This document shows, piece by piece, positions 8,660-18,004 of a stretch of 64,000 nt of DNA. Made by a program: the position numbers and the translations under genes. Under the pieces are notes generated by a model. That model saw nothing but the letters and a program-made list of their open reading frames with translations. It was not told where the DNA came from and did not search any database. The stretch lies in the NCBI GenBank assembly GCA_930633495.1, contig CAKNFJ010000001.1, positions 1-64,000 of the forward strand, given 5' to 3'. Positions within the stretch are counted from its first letter, which is position 1. Each line of letters opens with the position of its first letter. This DNA is from Hyphomicrobiales bacterium (GTDB lineage: Bacteria; Pseudomonadota; Alphaproteobacteria; Rhizobiales; Beijerinckiaceae).

Positions 8660-9457
8660 CGGCACGGTCACCGTCATGCCGTCGAACGCCACATCGATAT
8701 TGCCCGCTAAGCGCTTGGTCAGGCTCGCATAATCGAGATCGACATGCAGGTTCGTCAGGATCGCGCGGCGCGGTTTCAGCGCGGCGATTGCCTCGAGCGA
8801 GCGTTCGAGATGGAAATGGCTCACATGCGGCGTCTCGCGAAGGCAATCGAGAACGAGCATGTCGAGATCGGCCATGGCGTCCATGGCCGCCGGCGGGATC
8901 AGGCTCACATCGGGCAGATAAGCGAAGTCGGCGAAACGGAAGCCCAGGGCTTCGTAGTTCGGCCCGTGCTCGACCCGGAACGGCAGAGCCTCGATCGGCC
9001 CGCCGGAGCCATCGATGGTCTGGCTGCGGCCCGCGATGATCTGGTCGAGGTCGAGGATCGGCGGATAATAGCTGCCGGCCGGCGTCTCGAAGAGATAGCC
9101 GAAGCGCGAGCGCAGCGACGCCTCCGTGGTCGTGTCGGCGTAGACCCGGATCCTTCGGCCCATATACAGGACGAGCGCACGCAGATCGTCGATGCCATGG
9201 AGGTGATCGGCGTGGTCATGCGTCAGCAGGACGCCATCCAGGGCCGGCACCTCGGCCGACAGGAGTTGCTCGCGCAGATCCGGTGAGGTGTCGACCAGAA
9301 CGCGCGTTGTTCCGCCGAGGCCCGATCGCTCCACCAGGATGGAACAGCGCCGCCGACGGTTCTTCGGATTTGTGGGATCGCAGGCTCCCCAGCCGGAGCC
9401 GGGCCGTGGCACGCCGCCCGAGGAACCGCAGCCGAGGATCGTCACGGTCAGCGTCAT
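8654..9457 (-). CDS. MBL-fold metallo-hydrolase (PhnP/RNase Z-like)
   Basis: A 267-aa beta-lactamase-fold hydrolase. The metal-binding signature THDHADHLHG (about residues 79-88) is intact, with further His in VEHGPN and the late NLHVDLDY. An N-terminal GCGSSGGVPR motif is typical of the PhnP-like cyclic phosphodiesterase group. The substrate cannot be told from sequence; a 2',3'-cyclic nucleotide or a related phosphodiester is plausible. It is the last gene of a leftward operon, 8 bases after tatD, an order common in Hyphomicrobiales. The recombinase element abuts its 3' end. Confidence 0.85.
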   Translation of the reverse strand: MTLTVTILGCGSSGGVPRPGSGWGACDPTNPKNRRRRCSILVERSGLGGTTRVLVDTSPDLREQLLSAEVPALDGVLLTHDHADHLHGIDDLRALVLYMGRRIRVYADTTTEASLRSRFGYLFETPAGSYYPPILDLDQIIAGRSQTIDGSGGPIEALPFRVEHGPNYEALGFRFADFAYLPDVSLIPPAAMDAMADLDMLVLDCLRETPHVSHFHLERSLEAIAALKPRRAILTNLHVDLDYASLTKRLAGNIDVAFDGMTVTVPI

Positions 9458-9465
9458 GGCGCGGA

Positions 9466-10269
9466 TCAGGCGACCTGAGCGATCGGTGCGGCGTGGTCCA
9501 TCTTCCAGTAGCAGCGCCGGGCGTTCTCGGTCGTGATCCGCGCGATCTCGTCGAAGGAAACGCCGATCGTCTCCGCCATAACCTTCGCCGTTTCAGCGAC
9601 ATAGGCGGGTTCGTTGCGCTTGCCTCTGAACGGAACAGGCGCGAGATAGGGTGCGTCGGTTTCGACCAGCAGACGCTCGCGCGGCAGCATTCGCGCGATG
9701 CGGCGCAGGTTTTCCGAGGTCTTGAAGGTCACGATGCCGGAGAAGGACACATAGAAGCCGAGCTCGACACCCGCCATGGCGAGCGCTTCGCCTGCAGTGA
9801 AGCAATGCAGGATGGCGGGAAAAGCGCCCTTCCCGGCTTCTTCGCGCAGGATCGCGATCATGTCGTCGTCCGCCTCGCGAGCATGGATGACGAGCGGCAG
9901 CTGTGTCATCCGGGCGGCGGCGATATGGGTGCGCAGTCCTCGCGCCTGTGCCTCGCGAGGGCTTGAATCGTAATGATAGTCGAGCCCGGCTTCACCGATG
10001 GCGACGCAGCGCGGATGGCGCGACAGCTCCGCCAGCCTCTCGGCCGTGACATCGAGTTCTTCATGCGCCTGATGCGGATGCGTCCCGACCGAGAACCAGA
10101 CCGAGGGGAAGCGCTCCGCGATCGCGGCATAGTTCGCAAAGCGCGCGACGCGCGTCGATATCGTGACCATGCGGCCGACGCCAGCAGCTTCCGCCCGCGC
10201 CACATAGGCGGGCAGCTCCGTGGCGAAGTCCGGAAAGTCGAGATGGCAGTGCGTGTCGATCAGCATCAC
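9466..10269 (-). CDS. tatD: TatD family metal-dependent deoxyribonuclease
   Basis: A 267-aa TIM-barrel hydrolase of the TatD/YcfH family. Metal ligands are visible in the N-terminal DTHCHLDFP (about residues 5-13), [10 protein letters not shown] (about 92-101), VIHAREAD and the C-terminal ETDAPYLAP (about 203-211). Predicted 3'-5' exonuclease or DNase in DNA repair. It overlaps the metG stop by 4 bases, so it is translated within the same operon. Family assignment is secure; YcfH-like and TatD-like members are hard to separate by eye. Confidence 0.9.
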   Translation of the reverse strand: MMLIDTHCHLDFPDFATELPAYVARAEAAGVGRMVTISTRVARFANYAAIAERFPSVWFSVGTHPHQAHEELDVTAERLAELSRHPRCVAIGEAGLDYHYDSSPREAQARGLRTHIAAARMTQLPLVIHAREADDDMIAILREEAGKGAFPAILHCFTAGEALAMAGVELGFYVSFSGIVTFKTSENLRRIARMLPRERLLVETDAPYLAPVPFRGKRNEPAYVAETAKVMAETIGVSFDEIARITTENARRCYWKMDHAAPIAQVA

Positions 10270-11825
10270 GCCGCCTGACCATCCTCGGGCTCGACATAGC
10301 GCGGGAACACCGCGCTCGGCGCCGGCAGCGGCGTACCGCTCGCCAGACGGCCGGCCTCGCCCAGCGTTGCAAAGCTGCGCGCCTCGGGGGCGATGGCGAG
10401 CAGATCGAGCAGCTTGCCTGCCGCGACCGGCATCACCGGCTGCACCAGGATCGCCACCTGCCGGATCACCTCGATCGTGACATAGAGCACGGTATCGCGG
10501 CGGGCCGGATCCGACTTGGTCAGGCGCCAGGGCTCGTTGCCGGCGAAATAGCGGTTCGCCTCGGCGACGACGGCCCAGATATCGGCCAGAACGGTGTGCA
10601 GCGCAAAGTCCCTCATCGACTCGCGTGCCTTGGCGAGCGCGCCGTCGGCCATGGCCAGCATGGCCTCGTCGGCCTCCGTCATCGTTCCGCGCGGCGGCAC
10701 CCTGCCCTCGCAGTTCTTCGTGATCATCGACAGCGAGCGCTGCGCCAGATTGCCGAGGTCGTTGGCGAGGTCGGCATTGATCCGCCCGACGATGGCCTCG
10801 TGGCTGTAATTGCCGTCCTGGCCGAAGGAGACCTCACGCAGGAAGAAATAGCGCAGCTGGTCGACGCCATAGGTCGCGGCGAGGTCGAAGGGATCGACCA
10901 CGTTGCCGAGCGACTTCGACATCTTCGTGCCCTTGTTGAGCAGGAAGCCGTGGCCGAAGACGCGCTTGGGCAGCGGCAGCCCCGCCGACATCAGGAAGGC
11001 CGGCCAATAGACCGCATGGAAGCGCACGATGTCCTTGCCGATGATGTGGACATCGGCCGGCCAGTAGTGCGCGCGCGGGCTTGCCGGATCGGGGAAGCCC
11101 GTTCCGGTGACGTAGTTGTTGAGCGCGTCGACCCAGACATACATGACGTGCTTCGGGTCGCCCGGCACGGACAGGCCCCAGTCGAAGGTCGTGCGGCTGA
11201 TCGAGAGATCCTCGAGCCCGCCCTTGACGAAGGATACGATCTCGTTGCGGCGCGTCTCCGGCGAGATGAAATCCGGAACCTCGTCGTAGAGCTTCAGCAG
11301 CGCGTCCTGGTATTTGGCGAGCCGGAAGAAGTAGCTTTCCTCCTCGACCCACTCGACCGGCGTCCCCTGCCCTCCGAGGCGCGTGCCGTCGGGCTGAAGG
11401 GTCGTCTCCTCCTCTCCGTAGAAGGCTTCGTCCCGTACCGAATACCAGCCGGAATATTTGGCGAGATAGATGTCGCCATTGGCTTCCATCCGCCGCCAGA
11501 GCTCGTCGGTCGAGACCTTGTGGTCGGAGTCCGTGGTGCGGATGAAACGGTCAAAGGAGCAGCCGAGCGTCTGTTCCATCTGCTGGAAGCGCGCCGCGAT
11601 CTTGTCGACGAACTCCTTCGGCGACAGGCCGTTCTGCGCCGCCGTGCGCTGGACCTTCTGGCCATGCTCGTCGGTGCCGGTCATGGCGAAGACGTCGTAG
11701 CCGTCGAGCCGCTTGAAGCGCGCGATCGCGTCCGACGCCACCATCTCATAGGCGTGGCCGATATGCGGCGGCCCGTTGGTGTAATGGATCGCGGTCGTCA
11801 GATAGAATTTCGGGGCCGTGGCCAT
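10266..11825 (-). CDS. metG: Methionyl-tRNA synthetase
   Basis: A class I aminoacyl-tRNA synthetase that charges tRNA-Met in the cytoplasm. The HIGH motif appears as HIGHAYE near residue 21 and the KMSKS loop as KMSKSLG near residue 304. There is a Rossmann catalytic domain and a helical anticodon-binding domain (about 360-500). At 519 aa it is the short form: it lacks the C-terminal EMAPII-like dimerisation domain and has no obvious CxxC zinc knuckles, as in many alphaproteobacteria. It sits 21 bases after holB and overlaps tatD. Confidence 0.97.
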   Translation of the reverse strand: MATAPKFYLTTAIHYTNGPPHIGHAYEMVASDAIARFKRLDGYDVFAMTGTDEHGQKVQRTAAQNGLSPKEFVDKIAARFQQMEQTLGCSFDRFIRTTDSDHKVSTDELWRRMEANGDIYLAKYSGWYSVRDEAFYGEEETTLQPDGTRLGGQGTPVEWVEEESYFFRLAKYQDALLKLYDEVPDFISPETRRNEIVSFVKGGLEDLSISRTTFDWGLSVPGDPKHVMYVWVDALNNYVTGTGFPDPASPRAHYWPADVHIIGKDIVRFHAVYWPAFLMSAGLPLPKRVFGHGFLLNKGTKMSKSLGNVVDPFDLAATYGVDQLRYFFLREVSFGQDGNYSHEAIVGRINADLANDLGNLAQRSLSMITKNCEGRVPPRGTMTEADEAMLAMADGALAKARESMRDFALHTVLADIWAVVAEANRYFAGNEPWRLTKSDPARRDTVLYVTIEVIRQVAILVQPVMPVAAGKLLDLLAIAPEARSFATLGEAGRLASGTPLPAPSAVFPRYVEPEDGQAA

Positions 11826-11846
11826 CGTCTGTCCGAAAGCTTCGCT

Positions 11847-12917
11847 TCACGCTGCGCGCGAGCGGGACACCGCAGACGACAGATCATGAAACAGGGTCAT
11901 CACCAGCGGGCGGCGGTCGAGATTATAGGTCTCGACCTCGCGCGCCTGCTGGCCAAGCTTTTCCCATACCTCCGCCAGCGGTGCAAGGCGCGCCGGTTGC
12001 GCCGCAGCATGCGCGTGAAGATGGTCGGAGATCCAGCCCTGCACCGTCTCGATCATCACGGCGAAATCGCGCTCGCCAGCCTTGCCGGCGACGTCCTCGG
12101 CGAGCGCCAGCAGTGCCGGCGCATCGATCTGCGGCAGCGCGTCGAGCCGTGCCCTCACCGCTTCGACCAAAGCGAGCGTCTCGGGATCGACATAGGTCAG
12201 GGCGCGTCTCACCGAGCCTTCGGATAGGCTCGCCGCGCGGCGCAGCGCCGAGCCGTCGAATGGCGCCTCCATGCGTTCGAGCGCCAGACTGCCAGCCTCG
12301 ATCACGCCGGAATCGTCGAGAGGGGCGAATGTCAGGAGCCTGCAGCGCGAGCGGATCGTCGGCAGCATCCGTCCCGGCGCGCGCGCAACGATCAGGAACA
12401 GCGCTCGCGGGGGCGGTTCCTCCAGCAGCTTCAGCAACGCATTGGCGGCGGAACGCTCCATGTCCTCGGCTGAATCGACGATGCAGACGCGCCAGCCGCC
12501 CTCGGCGGCGCTCGCGCCGAAGCGGTCGATCACCCGCCGCACCGCGTCGACCGGGACATTGCTGGTGTAGCTCTTGCCGTCTGGCTTCGGGATCCGGCGC
12601 AGCACATGCAAATCGGGGTGCGACTGCGCCATGATGCGGCGCGTGGCCGGATCGTTCTCCGGCATGGCAAGATCGGTCTTCTGCGCGGCTCGATTGCGCG
12701 GGTCGCCGGCGGAAAGCATGAAGCGCGCGGCGCGATAGGCGAAGCTCGCCTTGCCGATTCCCTCCGGGCCGCCGAGCAGCCAGGCGTGATGCATCCGACC
12801 TGAGGTGACGGCGTCGAGGAAAGCCCGCTCCTGAGCCTCATGGCCGATCAGGCTCAGCGTCTCGCGCGGATGCGGCGCGATCGGCAGCCGGTCGGGTTCG
12901 TCGCTGGTCTCTCGCAT
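11847..12917 (-). CDS. holB: DNA polymerase III subunit delta'
   Basis: AAA+ clamp-loader subunit. The P-loop region GGPEGIGKAS lies about residue 45-54 from the chosen start, with sensor-type residues further on (LLKLLEEPP, SRCRLLTF). No zinc-binding Cys cluster is visible. I place the start at the ATG that overlaps the tmk stop (TGATG, 12915-12917). An upstream in-frame start at 12962 would add 15 residues and run 46 bases into tmk. Between tmk and metG in the conserved replication/translation operon. Confidence 0.92.
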   Translation of the reverse strand: MRETSDEPDRLPIAPHPRETLSLIGHEAQERAFLDAVTSGRMHHAWLLGGPEGIGKASFAYRAARFMLSAGDPRNRAAQKTDLAMPENDPATRRIMAQSHPDLHVLRRIPKPDGKSYTSNVPVDAVRRVIDRFGASAAEGGWRVCIVDSAEDMERSAANALLKLLEEPPPRALFLIVARAPGRMLPTIRSRCRLLTFAPLDDSGVIEAGSLALERMEAPFDGSALRRAASLSEGSVRRALTYVDPETLALVEAVRARLDALPQIDAPALLALAEDVAGKAGERDFAVMIETVQGWISDHLHAHAAAQPARLAPLAEVWEKLGQQAREVETYNLDRRPLVMTLFHDLSSAVSRSRAA

Positions 12918-13567
12918 CAGGCTTCCGGTTTGATCTGAAGGCGCTTGCTCATCGCTTGCCACGCCGCTTCGGCGAGTTCGTCAGGCGGCAGCGCGGCGTC
13001 GAGCACGACGCAGCGCCGCGGCTCACGGCCGGCAATGTCGAGATAGGCTTGGCGCAGATTGCGATGGAACGCCAGCGTCTCGCCCTCGAAACGGTCGACC
13101 GCTTCCCCAGGGCGGCGGCGTTTGGCGGCACGGGCAAGGCCGATCTCCGGATCGAGATCGAGGATCAGCGTCAGATCTGGAATCAGCCCCGCGATGGTCA
13201 CGGCCTCCAATTCGGCCAGCAGGGCTCGATCGATCTTGCCGAGAACGCCCTGATAGACACGCGTCGAGTCGATGAAGCGGTCGCAGATCACCCATTCGCC
13301 TCGATCCAGCGCAGGACGGATCAGCGTCTCGATATGGTCGATCCGGGCGGCGGAGAACATCAGCGCCTCGGCGAAGGACCCGTACTCCTTCGCATGTCCG
13401 GCCAGGATCATCTCGCGAATCGCTTCGGCCTTGGGCGAGCCGCCGGGCTCGCGCGTCGTGCGGGTGGAATAGCCGGCCTCGACCAGCCGCGCGGCCAGCG
13501 CCCGCGCCAGCGTGGATTTGCCGGCGCCCTCCCCGCCCTCGAGCGTGATGAAGCGTCCCTTGCTCAC
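12917..13567 (-). CDS. tmk: Thymidylate kinase (dTMP kinase)
   Basis: A 216-aa P-loop kinase that phosphorylates dTMP to dTDP for DNA synthesis. The P-loop GGEGAGKST is at about residues 10-18, followed by the DR(Y/F) motif CDRFIDSTRVYQG (about 97-109) and the lid region with AAKRRR. The length is typical. It lies 10 bases after the carboxypeptidase gene and overlaps holB by one base. Neighbouring holB is the classic arrangement. Confidence 0.96.
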   Translation of the reverse strand: MSKGRFITLEGGEGAGKSTLARALAARLVEAGYSTRTTREPGGSPKAEAIREMILAGHAKEYGSFAEALMFSAARIDHIETLIRPALDRGEWVICDRFIDSTRVYQGVLGKIDRALLAELEAVTIAGLIPDLTLILDLDPEIGLARAAKRRRPGEAVDRFEGETLAFHRNLRQAYLDIAGREPRRCVVLDAALPPDELAEAAWQAMSKRLQIKPEA

Positions 13568-13577
13568 GCCGCCTCGC

Positions 13578-14798
13578 TCAGCTCCGGCTCAACGCCTTGC
13601 GCACCCAGCCGGTCGCGACCTCGAAAAGCGCGTCGAGGGCGCGGCTATGCAGCGGCCCGGCCTGTACGGTCTCGGCCGCATAGAGCGGTACATCCAGGGT
13701 CTTGATATCGCCTCGCGTGACCACGAGGCGGGCGACCTCCGCCCCTTCCTGAACCGGGACGGCAAGAGGGCCGCGATAGACGATACGAGCGGCCAGACGC
13801 TCCGTGCTGCCGCGCGGCATCAGGAGGCTGACGGCGCCCTTGCTGCGCAGCGCGACGCGGCCCTTCTCGCCGCCATAGACGCTAGCTTCGCCGACCGTCT
13901 CGCCATCGGCAAAGAGCTGGCGCCGCTCGAAGGCGCGGAAACCCCATTCCAGCAGCTTGCGGGCTTCGCTCGCGCGATCCCGCGCCGTCTTGAGCCCGTT
14001 GACGACGACGACCAGGCGCTGACCGTTCTGAACGGCGGAGCCGACCAGGCCGAAGCCCGACTCATCGATATTCCCCGTCTTCAGCCCGTCGGCCCCGATA
14101 TCCATCGTCAGCAGCGGATTGCGGTTCTGCTGCCGGATCTTGTTCCAGGTGAACTCGCGCTGTCCGAAGATCTTGTAGAGTTCCGGATAGGTCTTGATGA
14201 TGTGGTCGGCGAGCAGCGCGAGCTCCCGCGCCGTCACGCGCTGCTGCGGATCGGCCATGCCGGTGGCGTTGCGGAAGACGGATTTCGTCAGGCCGAGCGC
14301 CCTCACCCGCTCGGTCATGATCCGGCCGAAGGTGGCCTCGTCGCCGGCGATCGCCTCGGCCAGCGCAATCGCGGCGTCGTTGCCGGACTGGACGATGATG
14401 CCCTGCAGAATATCGGAAAGCTTGATGCGGCTGTTGACGACGGCGAACATCGCCGATCCGCCCGAGGGAGCGCCGCCCTTGCGCCAGGCGTTCTCGGAAA
14501 TGCCGATCTCGCTGTCAAGCGAGAGCCGGCCGGCATTGATGTCCTGGAAGGCGACCAGCACCGTCGCGAGCTTCGCCATGCTGGCCGGAACCATCGGGTC
14601 GTCGGCCGACTTCTCGTAGAGAACCGCGCCGGTCTCCGAATCGAGAAGAACCGCAAAGGGGGCCGGGGACTGAAAGCTTTGCGCCCGAAGAGTCGTGGCG
14701 AAGCCCAGCAGGAAAAGCAGGAAAAGCAGGCCCATGCTCAGCCGCCGAACCGCCGGCGGGGCCGCGGCAGACAGGCGTGGATGGCGAAAGGCGCTCAT
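13578..14798 (-). CDS. D-alanyl-D-alanine carboxypeptidase (DacC/PBP5-type)
   Basis: A 406-aa low-molecular-mass penicillin-binding protein that trims pentapeptide side chains of peptidoglycan in the periplasm. It has a signal peptide (hydrophobic LLFLLFLLGFATTLRA, about 24-39), the SxxK nucleophile in PASMAKLA, SGN in QSGNDAAI and KTG in LKTGNID. A C-terminal PBP5-type beta domain (about 300-385) and a final amphipathic helix for membrane attachment follow. It lies between rlpA and tmk, so the run starts with two cell-wall genes. A dacA or dacC symbol is possible. Confidence 0.92.
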   Translation of the reverse strand: MSAFRHPRLSAAAPPAVRRLSMGLLFLLFLLGFATTLRAQSFQSPAPFAVLLDSETGAVLYEKSADDPMVPASMAKLATVLVAFQDINAGRLSLDSEIGISENAWRKGGAPSGGSAMFAVVNSRIKLSDILQGIIVQSGNDAAIALAEAIAGDEATFGRIMTERVRALGLTKSVFRNATGMADPQQRVTARELALLADHIIKTYPELYKIFGQREFTWNKIRQQNRNPLLTMDIGADGLKTGNIDESGFGLVGSAVQNGQRLVVVVNGLKTARDRASEARKLLEWGFRAFERRQLFADGETVGEASVYGGEKGRVALRSKGAVSLLMPRGSTERLAARIVYRGPLAVPVQEGAEVARLVVTRGDIKTLDVPLYAAETVQAGPLHSRALDALFEVATGWVRKALSRS

Positions 14799-14846
14799 GC
14801 TTCGATGTGAAGCAGAGCGCCCGGTATCAGGTCAAGGCAATTGACT

Positions 14847-16031
14847 TCAGTTGCGCGCCAGCGATGGCTTTGACTGCAAGGCAACCTTGTTGAGCGAGCT
14901 CGCCGCGCCGGTACGCAGCGGAGGTAACGTGGTCCGCAGGGGCGCCGGAACCGCGGTCGGCTTTCCGGCTTTGGCGATGGTGTCGAGATCGAACGGCCGG
15001 CTCGGCGGCAGCGGCGCGGCACGCACCGGCGTGGCTTCGGGCGCCGGACCGGCGGAAGCGAGCGTAGCCATGACGGGCGATGCGGGCGAGATCGTGCGCG
15101 TTACCGGCGGCGCGTAGGCCTGGACGACGGGCTGGCTCACGGCTGGCGCCTCTTCCGGCTCGCTGGCCACCGGGGCCGGCGTATCGAGATCGGCGCTGCG
15201 GCTGCGCGCGGTGGCCACGGCCCCGGCGCTGGCGACCATCGTGCGAGCGCTGGTGCCCGGGATCGGAGCAGCGCTGCCATCCGTCCGCAGCGTCGCGATC
15301 AGGAGGTTGTCATCAGAGCCGGCGAGCGAGGCCTGCCCGAGATATTCCATCTTGATGCGCGCCGTGCCGAGATGGCGGAAAGCGAGGGCGTCGGCGGTCT
15401 TCTGCGAAACGTCCATAAGGCGACCACCGTGATAGGGGCCGCGATCGTTGACGCGCACGATGATCGAGCGGCTGTTCAGCAGGTTGGTCACGCGCGCATA
15501 GGCCGGCAGCGGCATGGTGGGATGCGCGGCCGAGATGCTGTTGCGGTCATAGACTTCGCCATTGGCGGTGCGACGGCCATGGAAGGCCTCGCCATACCAG
15601 GATGCGGTGCCGACGGCGGTGTAGCCCATCGGCTTCTCGTAAGGGACGTAGCGCTTGCCGGCGACCGAATAGGCCTTGCCGACGAGCTGGCGACCGCCCC
15701 CCTTCGGCACTTCCTCACCCTCGGCCACGACGCGGGGGCTGGCGGGACCATATTTCGACTGCGGGAAGGCGCCGATTTCCTTGGAGCGACGACCGGCCGT
15801 CTGATTGCCCGCGCAATTGGCGACGAACAGGCCAGCCAGAACCACGCAGCCAAGGCGCAGGACGGAGGGAACGGGAGAAGACGCTGGAGGCGATCCGGTC
15901 GCGTTGGAGGAAAGCTCCCTAGCCGAAAAGCTCACGTCTCGCATCATACCGCTCATTCCGCCTTCTGCGCCAAAAACCACGGCTCCGCCCAAGCCGCACA
16001 GGCAGCTTGACCGAGCTTTCGGCCATTTCAT
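14847..16031 (-). CDS. rlpA: RlpA-family septal ring lytic transglycosylase, lipoprotein
   Basis: A 394-aa protein with a double-psi beta-barrel domain: GTASWYGEAFHGRRTANGE is followed by HPTMPLPAYARV and VNDRGPYHGGR (about 135-220). RlpA cleaves denuded glycan strands at the septum. A lipobox-like LFVANCAG about residue 70 suggests an outer-membrane lipoprotein. The start is uncertain: ATGs about 75-84 bases downstream (15956, 15947) give a more normal signal peptide, and 15956 has a purine-rich ribosome-binding site. The C-terminal third is Ala/Pro-rich low complexity with no clear SPOR domain. Confidence 0.88.
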   Translation of the reverse strand: MKWPKARSSCLCGLGGAVVFGAEGGMSGMMRDVSFSARELSSNATGSPPASSPVPSVLRLGCVVLAGLFVANCAGNQTAGRRSKEIGAFPQSKYGPASPRVVAEGEEVPKGGGRQLVGKAYSVAGKRYVPYEKPMGYTAVGTASWYGEAFHGRRTANGEVYDRNSISAAHPTMPLPAYARVTNLLNSRSIIVRVNDRGPYHGGRLMDVSQKTADALAFRHLGTARIKMEYLGQASLAGSDDNLLIATLRTDGSAAPIPGTSARTMVASAGAVATARSRSADLDTPAPVASEPEEAPAVSQPVVQAYAPPVTRTISPASPVMATLASAGPAPEATPVRAAPLPPSRPFDLDTIAKAGKPTAVPAPLRTTLPPLRTGAASSLNKVALQSKPSLARN

Positions 16032-16319
16032 TTAAGGGAGCGTTAAACGACGACGAATCCGCATCATGAGGATCGCCGAAACGGGCCGTCCCTGCCCTTG
16101 AGCAGGCACAAAAGTGTCGGAACGGCGGCGACTGTCAACCTGACGGACAGAGCTTCGCCATTTTTTCTACCGGGCGTGACCTTATGGCCACGCTTGCTGG
16201 GAGGTCGGAATGAACGCGGTTTTGAAGAGGCGATCCCCGTTATTTCCGCCGGAAACAGGGGCAAAAACGGCTTGGCGCCTCTTGCAAAACCGCCTGCCGG
16301 ACGGCATTGAACCTGGGCC
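16032..16319. other. Intergenic region before tRNA-Ser
   Basis: It separates the divergent rlpA start from the tRNA. It should hold the promoters of both, but no clear -35/-10 pair stands out by eye. No supported gene is seen. Confidence 0.4.
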
Positions 16320-16409
16320 GGAAGGGTGGCCGAGTGGTTTAAGGCAGCGGTCTTGAAAACCGCCGTGGGTGCAAGCCCACCGTGGGTTCGAATCCCACCC
16401 CTTCCGCCA
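16320..16409 (+). tRNA. tRNA-Ser(TGA)
   Basis: The acceptor stem GGAAGGG pairs with CCCTTCC, and GCCA is encoded at the 3' end. The anticodon stem GCGGT/ACCGC encloses the loop CTTGAAA, giving anticodon TGA. There is a long class II variable arm (GTGGGTGCAAGCCCAC) and the T loop TTCGAAT. The 90-nt length is typical of bacterial tRNA-Ser. It reads codons TCA and TCG. Confidence 0.97.
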
Positions 16410-16458
16410 GAAATTCCACCACTTAATTTCATTTGCAATATCATCTGCTTACGGGCGA

Positions 16459-17622
16459 TGAATTGCAAAGTGGACCCAAGATGGAGTGCGCCCCTTGAGG
16501 CGGACATGGTGAGGGCGGGCAATTGACCGGGGAGCCGGGCTTTCGGAGGATGAAAGCCCATGGTTCGACATCGTTCCCACAGCGTCGAGTTCAAGCGCCA
16601 GGTGGCGCAGGATTATCTGGCGGGCGAGACGCTTCACAGCCTCGCCCGACGACATGACCTGTCGCGCAACCTGATCCGCATCTGGATCCAGAAGTTCGAG
16701 GCCGGCGCCTTTGACGACGAGGCCGCCGCCGCCGATACGATCGAGGCCTACGAGGCGCGCATCGCGGCGCTGGAGCGATTGGTCGGCAGACAGGCTCTGG
16801 AGATCGAGTTCCTAAAGGGGGCTCTGAAGCACGGACCGCGGCCGAGAAGCGCGACTACATCCGTTGTCACCGGCCCCGCGGCCTCTCCGTCGCAGAAGGA
16901 TGTCGGCTGATGGGGATCGCGCGCTCGACCTATTACGACAAGCCGGCCATCAGCATCGACAACACGGCGCTCGTCGAGACGATGGCGGCGATCTCCGAGA
17001 ACTTCGAGGCCTATGGCTACCGCCGGATGCAGGCCGCTCTGCGGCACCGCGGCTTTGTCGTCAATCATAAGAAAATCCGACGCCTGATGCGCGAGCATGG
17101 TCTTCAGCCGCGTCGGCGCCGGCGCTACATCGCCACCACCGATAGCGTTCACGAACTGCCGATCTTCCCGAACCTGGCGAAGGATATCGTGCCGGATGGG
17201 CCGAACCAGCTCTGGGTGGCCGACATCACCTACGTCGCGATCGCTGCGGGCTTCGTCTACGTTGCCGTCATCCTCGACGCCTGGTCTCGCAAGGTCGTCG
17301 GGTATGCCATCGGCCGCTCGATCGACGTCAGGCTGACGCTAGCTGCCCTGCGCTCCGCCATCGAAAAGCGAAAACCGCCGCCCGGCTGCGTCCACCACAC
17401 CGACCGCGGATCGCAATATGCTGCAGGGCGCTATCGGCAAGCTCTTGCCGAACATGGTCTCGTCGGATCGATGGGGCGCCGCGGTAATCCGTACGATAAC
17501 GCCAAGGCCGAGAGCTTCATGAAGACGCTCAAGGTCGAAGCCGTCTATCCGATGGCCTATGAAACCTTCGAGGATGTCGCCGCCGACCTTCCGCGCTTCA
17601 TCGATCAGATCTACAACGCCAG
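16459..17622 (+). mobile_element. IS3-family insertion sequence, 3' end truncated
   Basis: The left end looks like the terminal sequence starting TGAATTGCAAAGTGGACCC at 16459, about 50 bases after tRNA-Ser. orfA and orfB follow. The reading frame departs from the family pattern just after the FIDQIYNA codons (about 17615-17622), and no right terminal repeat is visible. The last 40 or so codons and the right end are missing, so the element should be immobile on its own. Confidence 0.75.
16560..16910 (+). CDS. IS3-family transposase OrfA
   Basis: A 116-aa N-terminal transposase subunit. It has a helix-turn-helix (FKRQVAQDYLAGETLHSLAR and SRNLIRIWIQK) followed by a leucine-zipper-like helix (about 60-88). 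The stop overlaps the orfB ATG (TGATG). The orfB frame stays open upstream of that ATG (AEKRDYIRCH...). An A-AAG-GGG-G run near 16815 looks like the slippery site for the -1 frameshift that makes the OrfAB fusion in this family. Confidence 0.88.
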   Translation: MVRHRSHSVEFKRQVAQDYLAGETLHSLARRHDLSRNLIRIWIQKFEAGAFDDEAAAADTIEAYEARIAALERLVGRQALEIEFLKGALKHGPRPRSATTSVVTGPAASPSQKDVG

Positions 17623-17755
17623 CGTCGAAGTCGGGTTGCTGAACAGGCTCGACGGTTGGCCGCTCATCCTAAAGCCGAACACAGGATCAACGCCTGCCAT
17701 GCCCAAGGCTGTGTCCGTGAAAGCAGGCATGATTGAAGACCAGCTGGCCCGTTGA
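16910..17755 (+). pseudogene. IS3-family transposase OrfB, chimeric 3' end
   Basis: The DDE integrase domain is intact up to the catalytic Glu: Asp in WVADITY, Asp in HHTDRGSQY and Glu in NAKAESFMKTLK. An HTH_21-like segment (YGYRRMQAALRHRG) lies at the N-terminus. After FIDQIYNA the usual RRLHSALGY-like C-terminus is replaced by about 45 unrelated residues, from about codon 236 on. These run to a chance stop at 17755. The deletion or rearrangement that removed the IS right end therefore fused foreign sequence to the gene. Probably inactive. Confidence 0.8.
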
Positions 17756-18004
17756 AAGCCTCCGGCCAATAGCCCTTTCCCACGACAGCGCTTTGTCGAG
17801 CTTCTTCTCCCGCTGGGGGGCCGTCGCGTAGCGGTAATGGCTGAACGCGACGTGGGTCAGCACGCCGCCCAGCCCGGTGAGGAGGAAGGTCGAAGCCGTC
17901 TCCCAGTCGCGCATGTGGATGGCTGCGGCTACGATGAGCTGGAACCGGCGAGCAGTCGATGCAAGTCGCTCTGCCCCGGCGTCATCGAAAACGGGATCGC
18001 AGGA
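17623..18004. other. Scar between truncated IS and nhaA, with a possible minus-strand gene remnant
   Basis: Nothing here belongs to the IS or to nhaA. On the minus strand, about 17935 down to 17750, an open frame reads [18 protein letters not shown] then [13 protein letters not shown], ending in a charged tail. It looks like the C-terminal end of a membrane-associated protein that has lost its 5' part. I could not identify it. It is probably debris from the same event that cut the IS. Confidence 0.35.

Noticed and set aside
10596..12227. Long plus-strand open frame opposite metG and holB (543 codons)
   Set aside because: It is antisense to two clear genes. Its protein is charged, low in normal domain patterns and typical of GC-rich shadow frames.
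13512..14810. Plus-strand open frame opposite the D-Ala-D-Ala carboxypeptidase
   Set aside because: Antisense shadow of a gene with intact SxxK, SGN and KTG motifs; no recognisable fold.
16064..16594. Minus-strand frame of 176 codons over the tRNA-Ser
   Set aside because: It passes through the tRNA gene and the IS left end; no coding features.
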